Shown here one piece after another: positions 46,126 through 56,800 of a stretch of DNA of 64,000 bases. Numbering within the stretch: position 1 is the first letter of the stretch; every line of letters starts with the position of its first letter. The notes beneath the pieces are model-generated. The model saw only the letters and a program-made list of their open reading frames with translations, was not told the DNA's origin and did no database searches. The stretch comes from Eopsaltria australis (lineage: Eukaryota; Chordata; Aves; Passeriformes; Petroicidae): NCBI GenBank assembly GCA_034509425.1, contig JAVTVJ010000837.1:1-64000 (forward strand), read 5' to 3'. A program made the position numbers and the translations under genes.

Positions 46126-46519
46126 ACAGGTAGTTTTTTTCTCCAACCTTTCCAGTCAAAGGGAAGGGGGTTTGAAATCTGGCAAATAACAGAAGTCACA
46201 GGGGTCCAGCTTGGACCATAGGATGTACCTGGAGAAACCTGTTGGGACTGCTGGCATCCTTCTGAGATGGAAGGATGAGGGGAATTTTGGTGACAGGCTC
46301 GCCAAGTTGGTGAGGACCTTAATTTAAAGCTGCTGTGGGAGGGGAACTTCGAGTCCTTTTGGTCTAAAGCCAGGGCTAGCAAGAGATGCCCAGAACGTGG
46401 GGAGGGATCAGAGATCAGCAGGAGAGCACCTGAATGACAGCACAAAGGAATTCCAGCCACTCCAGCCACTACTTTGCCTTCATCAGAGTCCAACTTACCT
46501 GCCTCTGTGCAAAGGCAAG

Positions 46520-46915
46520 GGGAATGACCATGGGGAGCTGGAGTCATGGGCACACCTGCAGGGCTGCCAGCTCCTTGGCATCATGACAATGTGCTGGGCT
46601 GGCTCCTGGGACTGGAGTGGTGGAATGGAAGGATACAGAATCTTTAGCAAAAGCAGGTGGGGGAGGTGAGGAGGCATCACCTTCTATGTCAGTGACCAGC
46701 TGGAGTGAATGGAGCATTGCCCAGGGATGGATAATGGATCAGGATTAAGGGAGGACAGGGACAGGTGACTTTATTGTGGGGTTTGCCCACAGGCCACTCC
46801 ACCAGGACGACCGAGTGGATGACTCCCTCTATAGACAGATGGGAGCAACCTTGTGATCACAAGCCCTGGTTCTCTTGGGGCACCTCAACCATCTGTCACA
46901 CCTACCAAAATCACA
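46520..46915 (+). mobile_element. Decayed CR1 ORF2 endonuclease region, plus strand
   Basis: Conceptual reading across several breaks gives fragments typical of the CR1 APE-type endonuclease: DWSGGMEGYRIF, then GGITFYVSDQLE, then PPGRPSG and TSPGSL. Stops and frame changes make it non-functional. It is opposite in orientation to the CR1 tail at 45,724-46,125, so it is a separate insertion. Its 5' limit may reach 46,390. Confidence 0.65.
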
Positions 46916-49900
46916 GACAGCTCCTCAAAACTCACTGCCTTGTCTCTGTGTTTAGCTATTACATTACAGAACTCTTCTCAGGTTGCTCTCCACTCACACT
47001 TCATCTGATCTACCTGGCTGCTTGGTAGCAACAGAGGGAACATTGCGTTCCCATGGGATTGCCCTGCAGGGAGGCAGTCAGGTGAAATGGGCTCCATTCA
47101 GGTTTATGTGGCAGAGGAAAATTAATATACATGAGAAACAAGGCAGAAGTTGGGGAAATACCTGTAATTTATATATATTGAGTTCACAGTCTCTTTCACT
47201 GGTGTGGCATAGTCTTATTCTCTCAGTTCAAATTAAATGGGAAGTATCAAGCTTTCACACCTATGTCCCTCCTTTCTTAGTTCAGTACCTTTCAAACTGT
47301 ACATTGTGGATTTCTAGGGATTTATGAACAACCTGTAAAAGTTAACTACAGTCTAATGAGAATAGCAAGCAAGATTATCACTCAATTTACATTCAAGTTT
47401 TAATTCTGCAGTTTCTGGTGTTACCTAACTGGACACAGTTACTCCCTGCATATTTGTGCATTTTTACTGTTCCAGTAGTGCTTAAATACCATCCCCTTGG
47501 ACAGAAAAGGTCTGTATGTTCACTGTCAGGCCCTGAGAAATGGCAGATCAAAACAGACAGCAGTGCCTTCAGTTTCTCTCTCATGCACCATAACTTTTGC
47601 ATAACTTTTGCAAAGGGCCAAGTCCTCTGCCCATCTCTAGCCACTTCTCCTACACTTGAAGCTGTCATTAATCTGTTAACTGTGACAGTGTTACACCTTT
47701 AGTACACAGACCATAAGAAACAAAAATTGTAAGGAAGCTGAGAGATTAAGTGCAGCAGCCCTGATCTTTGCCTGGCTTATCTGATGATAAAATTATATAT
47801 GACACTCACCATCTACAAACAACATAACAGCAGTTGCTTTCATTAGTGCTTGAGGAAGTGAGAGAGAGATTTGTTTCCTGCCAGCAAAATACAATCGAAG
47901 AACAACTACTGGTCTCTTACCATTAAGGTTCCTCTGAATGTTTCAGCAGCACAGCTCTTGCTGGGATGGTTTATATTTTCTAGGAAGCCCAACTCCCAGT
48001 TTGTCACTCAAGTGCAATGGTCAGATCTGCAAATGCTTGGCTTCTACTGGACACTGCTGTTGTCTAAGGGGGCCCAACACATTGCAGAAATATTATCTGG
48101 CACCTGACCTACTAAAAGCTGTCAGAAAACAAGAGGAATTGCAGATGAGAAAAGCTGGCCATCTGGCCCAGTAATAGGGATCAGCTCATGGCAGAGACCT
48201 CAGGTTTCAGAATTCGAGGCTATCTGTACATTCCCTGTCAGCACACCTGTGTGTTACAGGAGGAGATCTCTGTGGCTCCTTGGGAAGCCTCCATCGGCTT
48301 CCTCAGATTCCAGCAGGATGTTTGCCACAGCACGACAAAGGTCTTGTCTCTGCCAGAGAGGGTTCATCAGCAGAGGAGCTGGTCCTGAGCTGGCAGCTCA
48401 TCTGCATGGTGTTAGGCTGGGGCATAGAAAAGCTTTTCACACAAAGGTTTCAGCTTGGCTGCTGCTGTAGGATCAACACACAAGTGAAAGGTACCACTCA
48501 TGTGAGCACCATTACTGCCACCACTGCCATGGCCCAGCTGGGGACTGTGACGGCCCATGACATCTCCATGACATTTTTCAAGATCCTGCTTTTGTTTCCC
48601 AGAGGTGACTCTGTGGCTCTGACCACATGAATTCATCCAGCTGCTTTTGTGTTAGGAAAGAAATGGCTTTTCCCACTGACACTGAGAAGTGCAGATAGGC
48701 CAAAAGGAATAATTTAATATTGTAATTGTACAGGAATAGTTGTGTCCTTGTCTCACAGAGCAGGAAGGAGAAGGCAGATGGTCCCTCTTACATCAGCTAT
48801 CCAGGAACCTAAAATTTTGCCGTTTTGAAACATATAGGAAACTTTGTTCCAGGAGCACCTCTTTGTGGAGAGGAGTTTGGAGCAGACCGAAAATCAGCTT
48901 TCTCTTTTAAAGCACAAGCACCCCAAAGAGTACATTACTTATTTTTCTACTCTCCTTAGTGTGCAAAGAGATAAGTTTTCCTAAACAGTGTAATTCAGTA
49001 ATTAGGGGCCTAATGAAGATATGATATAGATTTGGAATTAGGTGTTTCTGGAAGGAATCTTCATCATAAGGATCTAAGAAAAGAAACAAGCCAAATCTAC
49101 AGCTTTATATCACCACAGCTTCTAGTTGTGTTCAAGCAATGGCTCAGTTCTCCACAGAACGTCTAAATCTGGCCTCCACTGCAAGTATTTATATGGTAAA
49201 AGTAGTTACTATTCAAGTTTAATAAAGTGGGGGTTTTTAAAGCAATTCCAAATCTGATTCTTGCTTTTCTCCTCAGACTTTATTTTTTTTCTGTCTGAAA
49301 TCCCACTTATTTGAAGAACAAACAAGATGTTTTTCCCCCTAGAAAGGGAAAAAAGTGAAAATGACAGTACAAAGAGCTCCTGAAAACAGAGTGTCTCCTC
49401 TGAAGTCAGAACCATTCTAATGGCTAGAAAACAACCTGAGCAGAAACTTTAGATTCAAATCCTGCAGATAAGAGCAAGCTTCACCTCTGCAGAAGTAAGA
49501 ATTTTTTAATCTATATTTTGAACTCTCAGGTTCCCAGGGTTCCAGACAAAAGGTGGGAAGGAGGTCAGTCTCTTCCCTCTCTTCTGAATTCTTCAGCTTG
49601 TTTTCCACATTAATTGCAGTATTTGACCTGCTTTAATACAGTCCTGACCATTTTTAACCTCTGTAGTTATTTCACTGCTCAGTGCAAACAGCCTTTTCCA
49701 CAGCAAAGAGAGTGACAAAGAGTGTGGCTGTCAATGTGAGTGTGAACAGCTCAGGCAGCAGAGGAAGATGTGAAGAGGAGCAGCAGTATCTGTGTGTGAT
49801 TGCTGTTTGCTTGAGGCTCTCTGAGTTGCAGAGCCAGAATAAGAGCTCTAAGATTTTGAATTCTGTTACTGGTGAAGTGAAGCCGGGGTTAAGTCACAAC

Positions 49901-50318
49901 GCTTGGAACTACTGCACAGTGACCGGCATGGGTGTCTTCCAGTCCTGCGTGCTTTTCCAGGGGAAGCTGGAGCCAGGAGGTACCTCCAGAGACGGGGGTG
50001 CTCCCCTGCAACACCTCACTGGCCCTGCGCTGAGCCAGGAGCTGGGATACCAGCAGGTGGAGTCCCCACACCACTTTCCCAGCACTGTTGGCCTTTGGAC
50101 TCGGTGTGAGTCTACCTGCAGGGACCTGGGACACGACCCTTGGACAACACGGCTTGCAGAAGAGCAAGATGTCAAGTGAGAACTTTTTTGATTAATCTCA
50201 TGAGGCTGCAGCCCTCCCAGCTCTGTTGGCCATTAGGGAGGACAGGACAACCATTTGTCCCTCTTCAGTAGAAGATGGTGTGAGGGAAGGAAGTCTCTTC
50301 CTTGGATAAGCATTATCA

Positions 50319-50415
50319 TCATAGAATCATAGGATGGTTTGGGTTGGAAGGGACTTTAAAGAACAGCAAGTTCCAACCTCCCTGCCAGATGCCACTCACT
50401 AGACCAGGTTGCTCC
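50319..50415 (-). mobile_element. CR1 LINE 3' end fragment, minus strand
   Basis: ATAGAATCATAGGATGGTTT then GGGTTGGAAGGGACTTTAAA: the canonical CR1 3' end in reverse complement, about 100 bp. Confidence 0.93.
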
Positions 50416-52614
50416 AAGAATTATTAATGAAGAAATGCTCAAAGAGCTATTACTAGTGCTTCAATATATCTCATTGCTAGCTCACAGGTTTTTTAGCTCA
50501 GAGCTTCAGCATGGCTGGAAGATGGAAAGCAAACTTCTTTATTCCATGGTAACTAAATTACCTTCTAGTTTTCCTTCACCTCCTTTTCCCACTGTGGTCC
50601 TCACTTTCTAGTTTGGAGGCTGGCTCAGAGACAGTGGCCACAACGATGTTTGTATCAAGACAAGGCTCAACAGCATGAGCTGTAGAATATGATTCTGCAT
50701 TTTTGTACTCTTTTAATGCTTGTGACAGGTTAGCAGGAAGGCCCAGGTTTTTGGTTGAATAAATGCATTTAAGTGCCAGGTCTTTGCATCTGATGGATTT
50801 CAGGTCTTCACATCCTGAATCCTCAGGACTTGGATCTAGCAGCTGAAGCGCAGCTGTCAACTTTAAGGCCTTTACAAGGTTCACTGACGCAATTCAATGC
50901 AGCCTTTGTGAAACAGGATTGTGTAACCAGAAAGGAAAATAAAGCTATATGGGAAGAAACTGCAGATTCTCATGCATCAGCAATTTGTTCTTAATTTAAT
51001 TACTCTAAATCTTGTCTTGAGCCCTAAGAGAGCACAACACTGATGCCACAGTCTGTCTAAGGATGGTTTGAGATCTCACAGCATGAACTGTTCTCTAACA
51101 AATATTTGGAATAACTCTTATATATTTTGCATTAATCTTGTTAAAAGGCCTTTCATAGACGGTTGTCACATTCCCATGTGGCAATAGGAAAAAGCTCTCC
51201 TAATGGTAAAAACAGCAAATCTGTGACCACTGTACAGAAGACAGTTCTGAAGTATCCCCAGAGCCAGACACTGCACAATGTCCTCCAAGTCTTTTCTTGT
51301 ACAAGATCCATTTTCTGAGGCAGAAGAGAAAAGCCATGATTTTTTCCATCCACCCAACTTTGCTTAGGCTGCTTCAGATGACAGTGCAGAAAAGGACAAA
51401 AAATAACATTTCGGTCTGGAACCAGTGTTTGATGATCAGAACTTGCTGAAGGCAGAAGGTTAAAAATTGGACAAACTCTGCACTGAACACCCAGTGCACA
51501 TTCAGTCACCTCAGTGAGGGGAACACGTGTAACTCAGTTCTTAGGGAGAGGGAATAGGAAATTAAAGGGAGAATGAAACTGCAGATTAAAAGTGAGACTA
51601 GTGACATAAGAGAATTCATCTGAACAGCCCAACGGCCCTAATTTGGGGTAAGCTTTTGTCAGCCAGGCTGTGAGGTGTTCAGGGCAGTCAGAGAAGCAGA
51701 TATGGCAAAATCTAACTTTTGTGAAGGTGGATATTTGCTTAAAGTGAATGTGTATACAAAAAACGTTACATATTTATGTGAATACTTCAGTTTAAAATTA
51801 AAGGCATATACTTCTGATTTGCATCCTTTTAAATAAGAAATAGGAGTCCATGGCTCAGTTTCAACATGTTAATGTTGCTGTGCCCATGTATTTCAGAGGG
51901 TCTAGCGAGGAGGAGACATCAGAGAGAAACAGACAGACATTACCCTTAGCATACACAGGCCCTTAGTGAAGTAAATTGGTGTCTTTGTTATATGGCTTCA
52001 CACTCTGGGGAGGAGAGTGAAAAAACCACATCTGGAAGTGTGTGAGCAGCAGGAGGGAAGCATGTGTGACTCCAGAGAGGTAAAGGTTTGTCTCTCCAAT
52101 ATGTGCTAGACTAAGACACAAGAGATCTGGCTTTGCTTCTTGGCTGTGATCTAAACATTACTATGTCACTGTCACCAGACAGGGGTACCTAAGTTCTGTG
52201 CCTTTAACAGAAAGGAATTTCCACACATCCTGCATTCACATTGCCTATTGTCACATGTTTGAAGCACAGTAACAAATGCACGAAGTCTTTTTAAGCTCAG
52301 TTAGATCAGAGCCCCTCTGTGTTAAAAAGCCTTAGGGGTCCTTTGCTGGAAACTAAGTTTGGCTCATCTGTACTCAACCTCCCAGAACTATTCTGTGATG
52401 CCTCCACCACAAGGGATTCTACAGGGGCCTTTTTTTTAGCCTACTCAGAGACTAGGCCCCTGCCTTCTATTTTCTCTGTCAGTTCCTATTTCAGTAAGCA
52501 TCCTTTTTTCTTCCTTTCTAGGCTTGGACAACCTGTGCAGGTTTGGCAGCAATGGTCCCAGTGATACCCTGCAGTCCGGGGAGAAGGATGCATTGGAAGT
52601 GAAAGACTGAGGGC

Positions 52615-52878
52615 ATGAGCAGTGCAGGTGTTCCATCCTTCTGCAGCAGGTATGTTACACCAAGCCTGGCAGCTCTGTGGGAAGTGGTGCCGTTGGTCCA
52701 GCCCTTTCATCCATCTCCTCACCCTGACCGCGGTGACTTTTGGTGTGCTGGCACCTTTGCTCTGCCACCGGCTCCTCCACTCTTACTTCTACCTGCGGCA
52801 CTGGCACCTGAACTCCATGAGCCAGGAGTTCCTGGAGCAGAACCAGCAGGAGGGCCAGGATGCCCTCCATTACTTTGA
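52615..52878 (+). other. Upstream ATG with reading frame overlapping the PGAP4 start
   Basis: ATG at 52,615 (GGGCATGAG) opens an 87-codon frame in a different phase that runs past the PGAP4 ATG at 52,652. If the 5' UTR is as predicted, this ATG would be met first by scanning ribosomes. The context (G at -3, A at +4) is moderate. It may only be a chance upstream ATG. Confidence 0.4.
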
Positions 52879-53839
52879 GAAGATGCAGATGCCAAACGCC
52901 TCCGAGGCCTCTGCCAGTGACGCCTTCCAGCCCTTGCTGCTGATCACCATTATCACTGTGCAGAGGCGGAATGATTTCCACTACGTCTTGCAAGTGGCCT
53001 CCCGCTTCCACCAACTCCTCCAGAAATGTGGAGCGAGTTGCCAGAGCCACCGCGTGCTCCTCTGTAACGTGGAGTCAGACCCCAGGAGCCATCAGGATGT
53101 CAGGCTGCTGAGCAGCCTCTTTCCTATGGTCAGTCGTGACAGAACTGCAGAGAACCCTGACCCAAGCCTGAACCAGTTCGAGAAGGAGAAGCAGGACTAC
53201 GTCTTCTGCCTCGAGCAGTCACTGCTGGTGTACAACCCAGAGTACATTCTCCTCGTGGAAGATGATGCCGTGCCAGAGGAGGAGATATTTTCTGTCCTGC
53301 ACCACCTATTCTCAGCCCGGTTCTGCAAGCCCTATCTCAGAGACGCTCTCTACTTCAAACTGTACCATCCTGAGAGGCTCCAGCGCTACTTCAACCCCGA
53401 GCCCATGCGGATCCTGGAGTGGCTGGGGCTGGGCATGTTCCTGGGGCCGGTGCTGAGCTGTGTGTACTGCCGGGCCGCGGGGCGGGCGGGCTCCAGCTGG
53501 GGCCTGGTGGCGTTCTTCGCCCTCTACAGCATGGCCCTGTCGGAGCTGGTGGGGCGGCACTACGGGCTGGAGCTGCGCCGCCTGCACCCCGCGCTCTACA
53601 ACGTGGTGCCGGCCAGCGAGTGCTGCACGCCCGCCATGCTCTTCCCCGCCGCCGCCGCCCGCCGGGCCTTGGGGTACCTGCGGGGGCTGCGCTGCCGCCA
53701 GGGCTTCGCCAAGGACACCGCCCTCTACTCGCTGCTGCGGCCCAAGGGCGAGAACGCCTTCGTGGTGGAGCCCAACCTGGTGCGGCACGTGGGGATGTAC
53801 TCCAGCCTTCGGCTGAACAGCAGCCCCAAACTGCTGTGA
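52652..53839 (+). CDS. PGAP4: PGAP4 (TMEM246), GPI GalNAc-transferase, 395 aa, single coding exon
   Basis: Golgi enzyme that adds the GalNAc side branch to the first mannose of GPI anchors. It is recognised from its closeness to mammalian TMEM246/PGAP4: CHRLLHSYFYLRHWHLN (38-54), NEFEKEKQDYV-like NQFEKEKQDYV (174-184), YHPERLQ (238-244) and ASECCTPAMLFPA (321-333). One N-terminal membrane segment (about 18-38) is followed by a GT-A type domain with the acidic motif VEDDAVPEE (202-210), which is split by two further membrane segments (about 256-272 and 282-300). PNAS at 81-84 is a possible glycosylation site. I chose the ATG at 52,652 because an in-frame TGA lies at 52,616 and no other ATG lies between. 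Human PGAP4 (403 aa) starts a few residues earlier. GC content rises sharply in the 3' half. It is divergent to RNF20, as in human. Confidence 0.96.
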   Translation: MLHQAWQLCGKWCRWSSPFIHLLTLTAVTFGVLAPLLCHRLLHSYFYLRHWHLNSMSQEFLEQNQQEGQDALHYFEKMQMPNASEASASDAFQPLLLITIITVQRRNDFHYVLQVASRFHQLLQKCGASCQSHRVLLCNVESDPRSHQDVRLLSSLFPMVSRDRTAENPDPSLNQFEKEKQDYVFCLEQSLLVYNPEYILLVEDDAVPEEEIFSVLHHLFSARFCKPYLRDALYFKLYHPERLQRYFNPEPMRILEWLGLGMFLGPVLSCVYCRAAGRAGSSWGLVAFFALYSMALSELVGRHYGLELRRLHPALYNVVPASECCTPAMLFPAAAARRALGYLRGLRCRQGFAKDTALYSLLRPKGENAFVVEPNLVRHVGMYSSLRLNSSPKLL

Positions 53840-56800
53840 GCTGCTCCTGCCTTGCCACACAAACATCGCCCAGCGCACTTGCCAGGGGCAGAGGGACAGC
53901 GTGCAAACTCGGATTCTGTGCTGCTTGCACTGGGCATCCTGTGCCTCCATGTGGACAAAGAATAACTCTAAAAGCATATGTTTTCTTTAAAAATCAGCTT
54001 ATGTACATACAGACCCTATTTAATATGAACTTAGAGGTAATCACCATGCACCACCTGGGAGGGGAGTGGAGGATTCCAGCTGAAGGTGTGGATTGCTTAC
54101 TCTCCTTAGCTGTTCCCAAAGAAAAGCTCTCACACCAACGTGCACAGCTTTCCTGCCTACTCTCCTGAACAGTGGTCACAAAAATCCCTACCTTAGGGCA
54201 GCAGGAGCGTTGGACAAAGTGAATGTTTCAAATTGAAGCTAATGAGGAGGGGAAGGCCTTATTTCCCCACCCTTACTAAGGTCTGATCTCTGACCTGTCT
54301 CTATTCCAAAGCTGTGGTTTTGAGCAGACCCTTCAAAAGCAGAAGTGGTTTGCAGGAACTTTCCCACAAATTCTGCCTAGATACTTCAAATTTATGAAGT
54401 CTCTCTAGTTACTGTCTCCCTACCTGCACCTTCACCATCCTCACTTCTTTTGCTTGGACCAGAGACTCTTTAAAACAAAACCTCTGCTGCTTCATTAAAG
54501 GTCACCTCTGAGAGTAGGGCTAGGAAAACAGAATTACAGCCACTGGTGCCACAGATGGGTCACAAATGCACATTTTCATTGATAGATGACACACATTGTA
54601 CACAATGATTGCTGTTTTGGTTGGGATCATCACTCATTGTATTGGATCCTTAAAAGAGGTCTTATCAGCCAGTGATTGAACTTAGGCATTCAACACGAAT
54701 TTACCTTTATTTCCTCTCAGCACAGAGGCAAAGGAAAGATTAGATCAGGTGCTGCTGTTGTGCAGGATTCTTGTTCATTCTGTAATTCACAGCTCAGCTG
54801 GCATGGTTCATTCACTGCTCCTGGCAGAAAGGAAATACCTGTGGGAAACAAAGACATATGTTCACAAGAACAAGCACCAATAGCACAGCACATCAAGGGG
54901 CCACTCTTACAGTGACCTATTGGGACCATGTGTCCTGGTTGTTAGGCATCTGGGAAAGGTACTTTGCACCAGGGCTGTGGGCACAGTTAAATATAAAACT
55001 GTGCAGATGACAAGAGACCTCATAGCGAATGAAAACAGGCAAAAATTGGGTATATCTGACGAAAAGGCCACCTTGGCTTTAGTAATTTTTGAATCAAATT
55101 CGAACTCATTCAGATTCAAATTCTTATAAGTACCTGAGGAGTTTGGTTGAACTATTTTCAAAACTACATTCCTTGCTTTGGAATGAGCCAAGTACAGTAT
55201 TTTTTGTCAAGTTTAATCAGTGGGAGTTGTTTGGTTTTTATTTTTGGTAATGGAAGGGCTCTGCTTTGAATTTTCTTCCCCCAGGTCTCTCCCAGGTGAT
55301 TTATGCCTTAAGCTTTTAACAAGTCTGATTATAGGTGAGAAATATATGAAACTCCTGAGAGATGAAACCAAAGAAAATTGCAGCCCTCCCTCTGTCAGCA
55401 CAGTGGGTATCAGTTACACAGCACAAAGGCCCAGTGCAGGTTTGCTGAGAAACACAGCAGTGCTTTGCTCTCCAGTCATCAGCTGGATACTTTCAGAACA
55501 TCTTTGGAAATTAGAGTGAGTAAAAACTGCTTGTGGGTTCCATGCCATTCCAAAGGCGAGATCTTTAGACCTCCTGGCAGAGGAACATTTTGTTCCTGGA
55601 AATACCAGGGCAGTTACACAGTGGCAGCTGGGCAAATGTCTCCCCTGGCTTCACTGCAGTGGGGTTTGGGTGTCAGGATTTGAGTGTCACTGTATTTATT
55701 CCACCAAGTGCCTGCACATACAACTGGTTTCTACATCTTCAGCTGTGAATGTTTCAGTGCAGTGGGCTAGCTCTTCTCTCTTTTTTATCTTAGTACTGTA
55801 CAAATCCAGGACAATGCCCTGTTCTTTTCACAATGTTCTATTCAGATTCATTCTTGCAAAGAAAATCTCTCAGCCATGTACAATAAATGGAACAGGAAAT
55901 GGAAAAAGGAAGAAGGGAGAAGAAAGAAAGAAACCTTAGAAAAGAAACCAACTAACTGTATCAAGTTAATAAGTGTTTGGATGTGGGAAATTATTTATCC
56001 ATTTGTCTCAATGTTATTCTCCTGTTTGTTCAGCAGTACTTTATTTGTCTTCTCGAAAGTCTAGGAGTCAGTAATTTCACTGAGTCTTGTAGCTGGAAAC
56101 TAAGAACTTGAATTTGAGGCATCCCTTTTAAACTAAAAGACAATTTTGGTGGCATGAGAGATGAGAGAATTTGACTGTGAGACCAAACAATGTGCAAAGG
56201 ACCCAGGGCTTGAACTTGCCAGTGTGACAGTTTCAGATAAACCAGTCAAGAATACACTCATTTATGCAAGAAGCAGGTTAATAAATTCTTTATGTCCTTC
56301 TGGGACAATCTTCTTAAGTGCACAACTCACCTTCACAACAGAGGTGCTGCTTTGCTGAGCCTGCAGGGAGCTGTTCTGAGTTACTCAGGTACTTGCACAG
56401 TGCCCACCCTGCCAATGAGGCATCCCAGGAAAGGGCTCCAGCTGCTGCTGCCTCTGACCTTCCACTAGCAGGTTGAGTCTTCTTTCTCTTTTCTGTGCTG
56501 CATGTTTTACTAGAAATTAGAAGGCAGAGAAGTGGACATCACCCTCAGGACAGAGAATGGGAGTTCAGGCTAAAAATGCAGTTTCACACACCCCAAAGCC
56601 TATTCCCTCTCTTTCCTGTGAGGGGAGTGGAGCTGAGTTGTCCCATCTCAGACTACAGATGTTCAAAGCAAGGCATTAGTTCCTTGAAATATGGCCTTAA
56701 GAGCTTGGTTTCTTTCACTTTAAAACAAACTTAGTGACTATTTTGAAACAAACAGCATGGATTTGCTGGAGCTGCTGCTTGCACAAGAGGGGTCTTTCTT

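Larger units (their letters stand above)
43962..52521 (+). other. Putative PGAP4 5' intron / gene-free stretch
   Basis: No recognised exon. Holds CR1 fragments (listed separately) and an AT-rich block at 45,110-45,320 made of AATAATT-like words. An open frame of 165 codons at 49,682-50,179 (+) has no known domain. The 3' border is a strong acceptor (TTTTTTCTTCCTTTCTAG, ending at 52,521). Confidence 0.45.

Noticed and set aside
52622..52651. PGAP4 start ten codons upstream
   Set aside because: The codon at 52,622 is GTG, not ATG, and an in-frame TGA lies just before it at 52,616; the first usable ATG is 52,652.
53312..54168. Long frames overlapping the 3' half of PGAP4
   Set aside because: The GC-rich third-position bias of PGAP4 keeps other frames open; only the sense frame shows family conservation.
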